DNA from: Osmia lignaria lignaria
Lineage: Eukaryota > Arthropoda > Insecta > Hymenoptera > Megachilidae
Assembly (NCBI RefSeq): GCF_051020975.1
Contig: NC_135042.1
Span: forward strand, 4,611,888 to 4,675,887
Reading direction: 5' to 3'
Length of the DNA: 64,000 bases
Below the pieces are notes generated by a model. The model worked only from the letters and a program-made list of their open reading frames with translations, had not been told where the DNA came from and did no database searches. Of the stretch, positions 9,310 to 21,300 are shown in pieces; the first letter of the stretch is position 1; every line of letters begins with the position of its first letter. The translations under genes and the position numbers were made by a program.

Positions 9310-12300
9310 TTACGAAATATTTGACAGTTCTTGTAATATAGCTTGTGTATCTAATGCACTTAAATCTATGGATCCTCGGGTATCAATTACAACTCCAGTT
9401 ACCTAAAAAATAATTAATAAAAAAACAAGATGAAAGAAACGTTTCAAATTTCACCTTCCATACGTTCAATCATATATTACCATTTCTTCAAAGAATGCAA
9501 TGTGATGAGGTTTTTCAGAATATCTTTCATACTGATCTAAATTATCTTGTAATTTTAAAGTAAGGCTATCATAATTTTGTATTATAATTGCTAGAATTTG
9601 TTGTTCCGTTGGAGTTGATAAACTTTCACTTGCCAACCATGCCGCTATTTTCGGAGGAAAATGATTCACTATGTCTCTCATGTTCACCAAACAGTTTGTT
9701 AATTTTAATGCGTGTTCCTTGTATTCGTAAGATTCGCTTGTCGAATATCGAAGTGCTTAAACATCCAAGTCATAATTTCATTATATGATGAAATATATTT
9801 TAAATGATTGCAAAATTGTTTATACTTTACATACCCATTGCATTTAAATTTGTAAAAATAAGTCTCATTCGTATTATTTCATAAAATAACTCGTCGTAAC
9901 TACTCGGAGAAGACAGGAATGTATCTCCGTAAGTTATAAATAAATTTAAGATATTTACAACCTATAAAATAAATATTACTTTCTTGGTTTATATTTATCT
10001 TAATAAATTTAGATATATTAATTTACCTGAATAGCTAATGGGAAGATATTCATTTTCTTAATAAGATGACTTTCGTGTGTAGTTAAAAATTTAAGTAAAT
10101 TGATCAATGCTGTCCAAAGATCTCTCCATTGATATCCAAGTCTAACTCTACATCTTTTCTGGTAACAAAGCAATCTTTGTAAAACTCCAATACACTGATG
10201 ATATAGTTCAAGCGGAAATTTTTTCATCATATGTGATGTGATAAATTCAACAAGTAAATCTACAATTTCATAATGATCGTTCAAATAACTCAAACATTTG
10301 TCTTTGTATGTATAATAATCATACCGAGTAATGTAGCTGCCAATGGTTGTGCAGGTGCTATTTTATCTTGTATCTTTCTATGATGCATAGGAACTCGATG
10401 AAGCTGTACTCTGAATGCCAAATTCGCATCGTGCATTAAACTGTTTGCATACTGATCTTCTGCAATACAACTTAATATAAGAAAACATAACTTAACGTTG
10501 TTCATTATCGCTTCTGTTCTGATAACTTGCATAACTATTGAACTGAAATAACAGATATTTTATAATGCATTCAATATCACTTTTTGTATGTTATCCATAA
10601 TAAATAAATAAAGTCTCACCAATACTGTAAAAATGTAGCCAGTAAATTAAATGGCTGAGCCATGACGTCAGGCATCTGAGCTCCAGGAGCTACTGCATTT
10701 GGTCCTAACGTATTATTTGGCGAAGGTGGTGCGCTAGTATCACTTTGCGTGTATGCCAAAGTCGTTACAAAATTACGATTTAAATGTGTAGCTTCATAGA
10801 GTGCTAATAACAGTGCATTATTAGCACGCACTTGTTGCGTTTTTGCTTCTTCCTCGCCAACAAACATACTTCCAACAATGTTAGTCAAAGATGATAGCCA
10901 GGACGCTTGTACCTCTAATATATTTTATTTGTGTTATCAATATAAATTAAATGATTTAGATATACAAATGCATATGTTTTGTACCTGCTCTCTGCTGAGC
11001 AAATTGTCTGCAAAATTCCATCAATGAACTTGATATTACTTGTCCATAGCCATTAAGTGCTAACTCGTCGTCTAAAATTGATAACTTAACGATGTAAGGA
11101 TTTGCTCCTTCATGCTTTCTGTAATTGACTAGAAGTGTTAACAGCAATACTGCATCGTGTCCATGACGACTTCTAGCTGTTGTATCTCTTAATAACTACA
11201 CGAAAAGAATGTATTAATATTTCATTTAATTTGTGTTTTTGAATAATATATAAAAGTAACACCTACTTGAACCAGAGATTCAAAAACACTATTAAGCATA
11301 ACATATTCCAACAAAGTGTTCTGACTAACATTGTCCATACCAGTTACAATAATTAACAACAATTTCAAACATAAAGCTTTTAAGCTATCAGGGTATTCAC
11401 CTGAAATCATGGAAAATTTTAATGATCAATTTTCTTCAAACATCAAATGTTTATTTGAATCTTTGATTTCTTCAATCAATTGTTTATCACAATGTTTTCA
11501 ATTTTACCTGTTAAAAAATTATTGCAATGTTGCATCAGAGTTGTCATCCTTTGCTCTGCAGAATCAAATCCGACTAAGATGTCTATTAAGTTAAATCCAC
11601 AGTCACCTTGACTAGCTTTCTTATACATGGATTGAATGACAGCAGCTAAAGTTTGTAAAGCATATACAACTCTGAAGGGATGTTCATCAATTAATGTATC
11701 TACACAGTGACAAACCAAGGCATTTAAATTTTCTTTGCTTGCATTCAACTGCTCTACTGTCATATGCAAAATTTCACTTTCAATATGTGGAACCTAAACA
11801 CAGAAAGAATAACCATGATATTTCACATTTAACCACAGGGTATATATTAAATTATAACAATTCATTTGTTTTCTTTTTTGGCAGGAGAAACTCACAACAA
11901 AAATTTTTGATCAAAAAGAGATATTGAAGCTTATTTCATTTGGTTAATTTAAAAATTCTGTTACATCAAAAATGATACTTTCAGCTTGTGATTTCAATTT
12001 CTAAAAGTTGTTAAATGATCATGTCATAATGATTGGTAAACTTGTTACCAAATTTATCCAAGTAAGTTCACAAATATTTTGTAAAGATACATTGATAAAT
12101 AAACTATAAAACTTACAGTCATTACCCTCATGGGAAGTAACAAAATATTATGGAAGAGTATGTATATATCAATTAAAATGCTTAAAATATAAAGTTCAAA
12201 CAAGTGAAGCATGGTTTAATTTTAAATGCAAATTTATGCCAGGTAGTTTACAGAATGAATTAGAGTGTGAAGAACCTAAGCAAAATAAAGGTATCTATTG

Positions 12301-12984
12301 AAAGAAAATTTAATATCTTTCCAGGGTATTAATTTTTAAATAATACTATTATTTTCAGTTAAAGATAAAAAACAACAGGTAAAACATAAATTGCCAGCTG
12401 ATGCAGAAGCTTACAAGAAAAAACAATATCAATTACAATATCCTAAGGATAAAGAAGATGAATTTGAAGATACTTCATGTAATGACATAAAAGACAATTA
12501 TATGCAAAAGAAAAATCAGAAATATGAAAGTGCAAAGCACCAAGAAAAAGAAGACTACAATGCTCGTGATGATTATAGGACAAAAAAGCAAAGAAAAGTA
12601 TGATTCAAATATAATTTTAATTAATAAGTAATTATTATATTTGTTTCAATAACAAATTTTCCCATGACAGGTGAAACGTGCTCAGTGAATTTCATTATCT
12701 GAAGAATGTGTACATGTGAACTTGTGCTATATTAATTTTCTAAAAATTATTGAATGTCTTAAGAAATTTGTATCTTTTATTATTTATATTTGTACATGCT
12801 GTTTAATAAAATGAATATACAAACCACTCACCATAGGTTTAATTAAAAATAATTCATTCCAAAAATTTGGATGAGCTAATGTTAAATCCTCTCCTTTGAA
12901 AAAACTTTCATAAATTGGTACAAGTTTTCCTTTGTGTTGACGTTTGGAGCCTGAACCACTCCTTTTTCTCATAGCCATTGCCAT
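9310..12984 (-). CDS. ARMH3: Armadillo-like helical domain-containing protein 3
   Basis: Homologue of human C10orf76/ARMH3, a Golgi-associated helical-repeat protein that binds PI4KB and supports Golgi PI4P. Ten coding exons join in phase: 12984-12832, 11793-11508, 11400-11267, 11195-10985, 10914-10620, 10542-10325, 10259-10027, 9961-9835, 9755-9481 and 9402-9310. They give 674 residues (human 689). Conserved blocks include HPFRVVYALQTLAAVI, DNVSQNTLLEYVMLNS, LLVNYRKHEGANPYIVKLSI, CIAEDQYANSLMHD, CYQKRCRVRLGYQWRDLW, TYGDTFLSSPSSYDELFYEI and LTLKLQDNLDQYERYSE. The intron at 10324-10260 is only 65 nt; skipping it causes an apparent frameshift, but the splice restores LLDLLVEF as in human. Intron 1 (12831-11794) contains an antisense gene. 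It shares a divergent upstream region with SUOX. Confidence 0.96.
12029..12603 (+). CDS. Unrecognised small lysine-rich protein, nested antisense
   Basis: Three exons (12029-12061, 12119-12290, 12359-12603) with good GTAAGT/CAG, GTATCT/CAG junctions join in phase to give 149 residues. An in-frame stop lies 27 bp before the ATG. The N-terminal half (about residues 1-55) is mixed hydrophobic and aromatic: it reads SLPSWEVTKYYGRVCIYQL and later TSEAWFNFKCKF. The C-terminal half is very charged (Lys/Glu/Asp/Gln/Tyr-rich) and likely disordered or helical. An optional donor at 12598 and acceptor at 12670 would change the end to KVKRAQ. I do not recognise the family. The basic, short N-terminus could be a mitochondrial signal, but that is weak. 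The gene lies wholly within ARMH3 intron 1, on the other strand. Confidence 0.6.
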
Positions 12985-13830
12985 AATTATTTATTCACTT
13001 CTTTTCATTTCCTTTATATACCTACAAAACATATTGAAACAATTAACAAATTTGTATTATTTTCTAAATATTAATATTAATAAATTATATAGTACAAGTA
13101 CTTATAATGACAATACAAATGTATTGAACAAATTATACAAGATTTAAACATTATCTGTAATTATAAATTCATTGCAATATTTAAATACCTTTAAATATAA
13201 CCTCTATCCTGAATCTTCGATTATTTTAAATAAACAAATAATACCTCAACACCTAAACGAATGTTATGACAAAGACACTGATTCAATTTTATAGCAAATA
13301 ATTATAAAAGTGTTCCAAACATTTCAACAGGTAAATACTGCGTATTTACTTACTAATGAAACATGTATATAATTCCTTAATATCACATAAAGGATCTTTG
13401 TACTTATTTAAAAAAAAGAAAAAACAGTTCTAAGTATTTGCAATTTTAATTCCTACCATGTTGCAAATTTTTTAAAGATTTCATTGAAGAATCTCTGAAT
13501 ATTAGAACAAAAATAATAGCATGAAAAATGAGAAACATCAATGTACGAAATGACAGGAGGAAACCATTACTACAGGAATGACTGATATATATCGTTCTTA
13601 TCATAATATAATCATTCAAAACCAACATTCAAAAAAAGAACTGATATATAGATAAGAGTAATCGCTAAATATTAACATATGTGTAATTCTTTTTTAATTC
13701 AGGCAACCATTGTAACGAGTTATTACTCAATGTTATACGATAACTTCATATAAATAATTCGAAGAACGTTCTTTTCGAACCTATTATTCTACTGTTTTGA
13801 TTGTTGAACCAGTTTTAAAAAATTTGTATC
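12985..13830. promoter_or_regulatory. Divergent upstream region, ARMH3 / SUOX
   Basis: About 850 bp of AT-rich sequence separates the ARMH3 (-) and SUOX (+) start codons, and must hold both promoters and 5' UTRs. I find no coding exon and no clear core promoter element. Confidence 0.5.
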
Positions 13831-15945
13831 ATGATTCTACATTCGAAATTTATATATCAACTAAGCAGAAAGTTGTTTTACATTATATTATTATTTTATA
13901 ATAATTAAAATATAAAATTTACATAGTAATATTAATTATTTCAGATCTCTATTATCAGTGCCAAATATTTATATTCCATGCTATTTTGAAGTATGCAGAC
14001 AGTATTCATTTCAAAGGAAAAGATACACAGAAAATACTTCTGAAAGTAATTATGCAAAATATACTGCATATATTACTATTGCTACATCTCTATTGGGAAT
14101 CTATTTCTATAGAACTAATAAAGAAGTTCATGCCTTGACTGAAAAGCATGTTCAATGTGGAGAATTCAAAGCAAACCTCAAGACATACGGTTTGGAAGAA
14201 GTAGGCAAACATGATAATAAAAAGGATGGTATTTGGGTAACATATAAACAAGGAGTGTATGATGTAACAGATTTTATTGAAAAACATCCAGGTGGTCCTT
14301 CCAAGATCCTAATGGCAGCTGGTAGTTCAATTGAACCATTTTGGACAATCTTTGCAAATCATAATACCACAGAAATATATGAGCTTCTTGAATCAATGAG
14401 AATTGGAAATATTTCTGAAGAAGATGCCATTTCTAATATAGCTAATCAAAATGATCCATATTCAAATGAACCTGTTAGACACAAAGCTTTAAAAATTAAT
14501 GGACACAAACCTTTTTGTGCTGAGCCATCTCCTTCTCTGTTAATTGAAAGCTTTATTACACCTGTGTACATACATTTTCAATTTAAAGAATGTTTGTTAA
14601 AAAAGAAGCTAGTTTGAAAATGTTTCTTTTATTCCAGGGAACTATTTTATGTAAGGAATCACCTTCCTGTTCCTCAAATAGACTTAAAAACTTACACATT
14701 GGAGTTAGCTATAGAGGAAACAACAAAGAAGACTCTTAACATTGAAGATATAAAAAAGTATCCCAAGTATACAATAACAAGTGCTGTAATGTGCGGTGGA
14801 AATAGACGATCTGAAATGGCAAAAGTAAATAAATTCTTTCATAAATAATATAATAAACATAATTACATATTTATTATCTGGTTACAGGAAAAAGAATTGA
14901 AAGGGCTTAGTTGGGGTATAGGTGCAGTAGGTAATGCTACATGGACTGGTCCAAGACTGTATGATGTATTGAAAGATTTGGGAATTGATGAAGATAACTA
15001 TAATCACGTACAGGTATGATCGTACAAGCAAAAAACGTAAAAATTAAAAATATATTAAACGGAAAGTAGTTTTCTAAAATCGAAATAATTTCATTGAATA
15101 AGTTTGAAGGATATGACTTAGACCCTTCTGGTACACCATACGATGCAAGTATACCTATTAGTAAAGCTATGGATCCTAGAGCAGATGTACTGTTAGCTTA
15201 TGAAATGAACGGAAAACCGATACCAAAGGATCATGGTTTTCCTATCAGAGTAGTTGTTCCAGGTGTTGTGGGAGCTAGAAACGTAAAGTGGCTTGGTAAT
15301 AAAATAACAATCATTATTACTATATTAATGATCATAACTAAGAATAGAGTAATTGTTTATTTCTATAACATCCATAGGTAAGATAATTGTCTCAAAAGAA
15401 GAAAGTCAGTCACAATGGCAACAACGTGATTATAAAGGTTTTTCTCCAAGTACTGATTGGAATAATGTAGACTTTTCCAAAGCACCTGCTATACAGGAGA
15501 TGCCTGTCATTTCTGCGATTTGTAAACCAGAACCATTAGAAACGGTGAAAGTAGTGGATGGAAAAATAAACGTGAAAGGTGAAGTATAAAAAGCTTTGTT
15601 TTTTTTTCTAATGAAAATGAATAAAATTTTTTTTTGCCAGGATATGCTTGGTCAGGAGGAGGTCGAAAAATTATTCGCGTTGATGTAACAAATGACCAAG
15701 GTAGAACTTGGTATACAGCTAATTTTCATGCTGAAGATACTAATGCTAAGGAAGGTCGTTATTGGAGCTGGACATTATGGAATGTAGATCTTCCTGTTAA
15801 CAAAGAATGGAAAGAAACGGAAGTTTGGGCAAAAGCTGTAGATGAATCGTACAATGTTCAACCAGAAAGTTTTAAAAACATATGGAATTTACGGGGTTTT
15901 CTTTGTAATGCATACCATAAAGTTACAATTAAATTAGAACATTGA
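13831..15945 (+). CDS. SUOX: Sulfite oxidase, mitochondrial
   Basis: Oxidises sulfite to sulfate in the mitochondrial intermembrane space using heme and molybdopterin. Exons 13831-13871, 13945-14565, 14638-14824, 14888-15013, 15103-15295, 15378-15578 and 15641-15945 are phase-consistent and give 557 residues (human 545). Residues 1-40 resemble a targeting sequence; a hydrophobic segment lies at about 54-69. Next comes a cytochrome b5 domain with the heme-ligand motif KHPGG (His128) and FANHN, then the Mo-cofactor domain (DPYSNEPVRH, VMCGGNRRSEM with the molybdenum-ligand Cys, GVVGARNVKWLG) and the C-terminal dimerisation domain (GYAWSGGGRKIIRVDV, IWNLRG). The first exon rests on phase plus a weak GTTGTT donor and is the least certain part. 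An AATAAA lies at 15985. Its stop is only 87 bp from the convergent PARS2 stop. Confidence 0.95.
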
Positions 15946-15984
15946 ATTTTTGAAAACAATTGTATATAATTTTTACAATTACTT

Positions 15985-15990
15985 AATAAA
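15985..15990 (+). terminator. SUOX poly(A) signal
   Basis: AATAAA 40 bp after the SUOX stop codon and 43 bp before the PARS2 stop on the other strand. The cleavage site would fall close to, or inside, the PARS2 coding end. Confidence 0.6.
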
Positions 15991-16032
15991 AAATTCGAAG
16001 AAGGAATCTAGTTAAGTTTATTTTACCTTAAT

Positions 16033-17743
16033 TTAATTAGCCTTTGATACTTTGGTACTTTCAATGATATTTGAAGTTTTTTCATCATTGAAATAACTAT
16101 ACATATTATCTAAACTTAGATCACACTGCGTTGAGTTATTTATGTCGTGGATCTCGAATAAAGGTGGCGATTTTTGAGTAGCCTTTCCAATTATTATAAC
16201 GTAAGGTATTCCGGTTACGCGAGCATGCATTAAACGATTACCAATCGTTAAATCTGACCTATCGTCAAGTATAGCGTCGATGTTTAATTCATCTAAAATC
16301 TCTATCACTTTATCTACATACTGATTTGCAGATTCTTCTTTGCTCCCTTTCTGTAAAAATACAATGATTTTCAATAGTTTTGTTAGTATTACATACCACA
16401 ATAATATACGGTATATTACCTTTGGTGGTATAATAGACAATGTATAAGGTGCTAAATGTTTTGGCCACCGTAATTCGGTTTCAGTAGATAATATTTCAGC
16501 TAACATTGTAAAAATACGACTCAGGCCAAGTCCATAGCAACCCATCACTAAAGGTGATGCTGTATCAACTATTCTAGATTTCACATTTAAAGGTTTTGTA
16601 TATTTTGTATTTAATAAAAATGTATGCCCTACCTAAAATAAGAAATAAATATTTATTAGAAAACAGGATTAAAATAGGATTAAAATAAACATTTTTTCTG
16701 ATACCTCTATTGCCTGCTCTTGAACTAATGTATTTTTACATTTAGGACAATGTGTGTCATTGCACATAACTTTATTAACAGCATACTGACAAGATGAACA
16801 TATACAGACAACATCTTCTCCTATACTACTTTTATAATGATATTCATGAGACACTGAACCTCCAATAAATCCAGGATCACCAACAGCTGCAAACGTTAAT
16901 TAATATTAACAGAATGTTTTCTATGTAATATTTAACATTACATGATTTTAATTATTTTATTACCTTTTACAAATGTTAAACCTATATTCTTAAATATATT
17001 TTCATAAGCTTCACACACTTCTTCATAAGTCTTTAGTGCATTATTCAAACTCAAATCAAATGTATATAAATCTTTCATAAGAAATTCTCTACTTCTTAGA
17101 AATCCATGACGTGGTTTCATCTCATCTCTCCATTTACTAGAAATCTGATAGAGCTTTAAAGGCAATATTTGTGATGATATTATTCCTGAAGATGACAATA
17201 AATTACAAATTGTTTCTTCGCATGTCTATATCAAAATAAAACATTTATTGATTATATTACATTTATTCATTTGATTTAAATGATGACTTAAATATTAATG
17301 GATAACTTACTGGACTTAGTATATATTCTTTGTTTGATCGATCCTTTAATATAAACAACTCAGACTTATTATTATTATATCTATCTGTTTGCTTCCATAA
17401 ATGTGTTGATGTTAAAGCTGGAAGCAATATCTTTTGGGCTCCAATTCTCTCCATTTCATTGTCAACAAGAGTTGTCAATTTATTTAAAACACGTAATGCT
17501 AGAGGTAAATATGCATACATGCCACTGTTAACTTGTTTAATAAATCCATACTTAATTAAATGCTGTAATTAGATCACAATAAGTAGCTGTTAATAAATAA
17601 ATAGAATGAAATTTAAAATAATAACAATATACCTCATAGCTTTTTGAAAAAACTTCTGATTTTTTAATAGTACTAATTCTGGATGTCATTGGTTGAAACA
17701 ACCTTGATACCTTACTTATATTGCGAATTGGTATATTTGACAT
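16033..17743 (-). CDS. PARS2: Prolyl-tRNA synthetase, mitochondrial
   Basis: Charges mitochondrial tRNA-Pro with proline. Exons 17743-17633, 17562-17311, 17225-16964, 16886-16705, 16632-16420 and 16350-16033 join in phase to give 445 residues (human 475). Class II catalytic features are visible: GMYAYLPLALRVLNKL near the N-terminus, the motif 2 region YQISSKWRDEMKPRHGFLRSREFLMKD, and the motif 3 region GCYGLGLSRIFTMLAE. An anticodon-binding domain follows (ILDELNIDAILDDR, GNRLMHARVTGIPYVIIIG). Between motifs 2 and 3 there is a four-cysteine knuckle (CICSSC and CPKC). The N-terminus (MSNIPIRNISKVSRLF) fits a mitochondrial presequence. It is divergent from CCDC186 and convergent with SUOX. Confidence 0.96.
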
Positions 17744-18356
17744 TTTTAAGAAATAAAATATAAGTAATATAAATATAAAATTCACAACGAAACAAGATTA
17801 TTCAAGTATTATTAGTAGTATATACCACGGTATTCATATTTCAAGACAGAGAGTAATCCCAGTTTGCTGCGTCGCACTGGTGCTGCGCAACGCGGCCAAT
17901 TCCTACAAAAGAGTAGAAATCTGTAAACGACATCGAAATTAACATACGTCCTAAAATGAACGTCAATGGGTTCTTTGAATGTCGTTTACAGATTTCTACT
18001 GTTTTGCGAAGGTTAACCGTATAGTGCAGCACCATCCTGGACATAAGAAAAATTCCAGGAGTGAACACACTTTGTTCCTCTTTTTCTATGTATGTATTTA
18101 CCAGCTGAATTTTTGGCCAATGTTTTCAGATAAAATAATACAGTATCATCATGTTCATAGGGAAGGTTAAAAACAGCACAGATGACAGATAAAATTTCTT
18201 GGATTTTAGGTTCTCTCTTCTGATTTTAATTATTTTGCGAATGTCATTCAATATTGTAACTGTGAACCTATCTCAAACTAATGAATTTTTCCAACATCAA
18301 TGACTTTCACTAGAAAATCTAACACCATGAAATAGGATCAAGTTGTTCTGAAAGAA
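17744..18356. promoter_or_regulatory. Divergent upstream region, PARS2 / CCDC186
   Basis: 613 bp between two divergent start codons, expected to hold both promoters. About a third of it is occupied by a foldback element. I see no coding exon. Confidence 0.5.
17850..18065. mobile_element. Foldback element in a divergent promoter
   Basis: A perfect 22-bp inverted repeat (AGTAGAAATCTGTAAACGACAT at 17912-17933, its complement at 17979-18000) surrounds a 45-bp loop. Outside it the arms continue to match imperfectly (GGTGCTGC...GGCCAATTCC against the complement of GGTTAACC...GCAGCACC) to about 17850 and 18065. It has no coding capacity. It could be a snap-back miniature transposon; outer ends and target duplication are unclear. 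Confidence 0.65.
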
Positions 18357-21300
18357 ATGGAATTTACAATTTGTAAAATGGACGAAACAAAATCTAAATT
18401 GTTCAATAAGGAAAAAACCCTTATGGATAATTCCGATCAAGCTGATTCCGGCGTAAAACCAGATATTACGCTTGCGGAAGGTACAAAATTTGATTAATTA
18501 GAGCTATGTAATATTGTCAAATTCACAGTAACATGTTTAATTTTATTCTTTATTCTGAATATTTTTAGTTACCAATTCATTGATCCAAAATAATATAGAA
18601 ACAATGCCAGTTCAGGAAGAACTTAAATCTAACAGTATCGCTCAAATTGAAACAGATTCAGTATTAAGAAACAATGATAAAAAGTATCATTGTTTAATAG
18701 AAGAAAACAGTATTAACATTTCTCTAAAAGGTTCTGCTTCTTTAAGTAATCTCATGGATAATGAGTTTTTGAGATATGAAACATCATCTGTTGGTATGAG
18801 CCTTCCACAAGAAAAGTGTCTTCAGAAATCATCTTCATGTAATGATGTTAGCTATGCATCAACATTATCTGATTCACTGTTGTGTATATCTTCCCATGTA
18901 ATATCTAATTATGATATACAATCTGTGGTCCCAAATGAATGTAAGGAATTAGAATCACTATGTAATAATGAAGAAGGAAATAGTGAAAAGCATAAAAAAG
19001 AAGATAAAAATTGTATAGTAAAAATGAATGTAGAAGAAATAAAAAACACAGTACAAGATTCTACTATGTGTAACAAATTAATGGAGAATAATAAACAATC
19101 AGAAATTGTAATAAAGAAAGACCTAAATAAAGAACAACAGTCTTCTGAAGTTATTAGAAACACAAGATTACAATCTAGACCAACCTTAACTGATGATAGT
19201 AAATTGGTTAAAATTTCACTGCCAACATATCCAATTAATATAATGCAATCAAATGCTCAGTTTCTGAACAAGAGCCGTAGTTTCTTAAATTTTATTACAG
19301 AAAAGTCAACAAATATAATGGAAAAAGCATTGTTACCACAGCATTTAACTGTGAAGTACAATTCAGTAATGAAATCCACAGATAATGTTTATAATGGCAG
19401 AAAACATACAGAAGAATTTCTTAGTGCAGAGTCTCCTTTGATCCAACCAATAGTTAATAATGAATCAGATTTAACAAGAAAAATAAAAGATATTGATGAT
19501 CCAGGAAAAACATCAGTGGACAGACAAAGTGAAAGAAGTGAATATACGAACAATTATGAAAGTAAAAATGTTTCTAGAAAAAATTCTAATGAAGGCTTAT
19601 TTGTGAATGACTGTGTGACTGATAAAAATAATGTTGATAGTACCTGTAAATTAAATTATCTAAAACAAGTGGAATCTCATTCTACTGATGATAGTATTAA
19701 TCACAGAGGTAACAGTGTAGATATAAATGGGGATTCTAATATGGTATTGAATCCTGGATATAATAATTTTGCCCAGAAAAGTCTTATTGATAATATACCT
19801 CAAAAAGAAGAAAAAATTGATTCTGAGGAGTCAAGATATAGTTTATTACAGCAACCAGAATATCTCACTTTATTAAGGGACTATGCAGACTTGAAAGCAA
19901 AGCATTTGAAATTGCAAGAAAAAGTTGAATGTTTGGAAGAAAGAAATCAAGTACTGGAGACAGAAAATAAAGGAGAAACTTTTACTATACAATTAGAAAC
20001 ATTACAGAAGACAATAAACACACTTACATCTGAATTGCATGCATCCTTAGCAGGACAGGAAACATTGAGGAAAGAATACAGTGCTGCTAATAAAGAGAGG
20101 GAAAGTATGGTAATGAAGTATGCAGTTAGCGAAAAGCAATTAATTGATACTCAAAGGTACATAACAATTTTTAAACATATCATATTTCATAACTAACTAA
20201 TCTCTGCTTTTCATTTCTTTTTGAAAAGGGCGAGAGAATATGCAGAACGTAAAGTAAAAGAAATTATAAAACAACAAGAATCGCTTCAAAGTAAATTAAG
20301 AGAAATGCAAGGAGAAAGAGCAAGGATCTGTAATATCTTAGATGGAAAGCATCGTGAGGTGATAGATCTCCAAAAAGAAGTTGATAAACTCAGAGAGGAT
20401 GTAAACATGAGAGACATAAAATTAAAATGGACTCAAAACAAACTTAAAACTGAAATGGATTTGCAAAAGGAGACTCAACAAAAATTAGATAAAGCTATGG
20501 TAATAACATCGAAAGAATCATTTCTTGTTTCTATTATAAATTCATAACATTAATTGTTTTAGACTAGAATAAATGAAATGAAGGAGGAATGTGAACAAGT
20601 CCGTAGGGAGTCACAGGAATCGATACGAAAGTTCCAACAGTCGGAAGAAAATAAAGCTGTTACATTGGATCAACGATTAAAAGAGCAACAGGCACGTTTG
20701 ATCTTAGAAAGGCATGTCACAGAGGATAAAGAAATGTTGAGACTTCAGTTACAAAAAGAGGTAGAAACTTTGAAAAGCAGGCAACAAGTTTTAATCGAAG
20801 AAAATAATACCCTTAGTTTAAAGATACAAGATGCTGAAAAGAATCGTTTAAATTACGAGAGTAATTTGAGTAACGTAAAAATCATAGCGGATCAGCGTCA
20901 GAAGGAAATTGTGGAGTTGCTTAATAAAGTATCCGAGTTGGAAACGTTGAAGGTTCAATTACAGCAGTAAGTATTATAAAACCTTAATTTAATTTCAAAA
21001 TGTTCATCTTCCTTTTTGTTACACAGTAAAGAGCAGTATTTGGCATCAACTGAAACTGAAATGAACCATTTACGTATGGCTAATGAAGAATTACAAGCAG
21101 ATATGTCTGCGTGTCGTCAGAAAGAAGCTGAAATGCTGGATTTTACGCAGAAATTAACAGATAAAAATGTACGGCTTCAGTCCGAATTTACAGCCACTGA
21201 AGCTAGGATGAAAAAACTGGAAAAAGAACACGGACCATTACACGACCGCATTAGAGAACTAACAGACAAAGTTAAAATATTGGAAGAAAGAATTGTACAA

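Noticed and set aside
10290..10324. Frameshift or pseudogene break in ARMH3
   Set aside because: The apparent stop and frame change vanish when the 65-nt intron 10324-10260 is removed, restoring LLDLLVEF as in human ARMH3.
17841..18170. Frames starting MSFTDFY on both strands
   Set aside because: The two peptides are alike because the DNA is an inverted repeat, not because of a gene.
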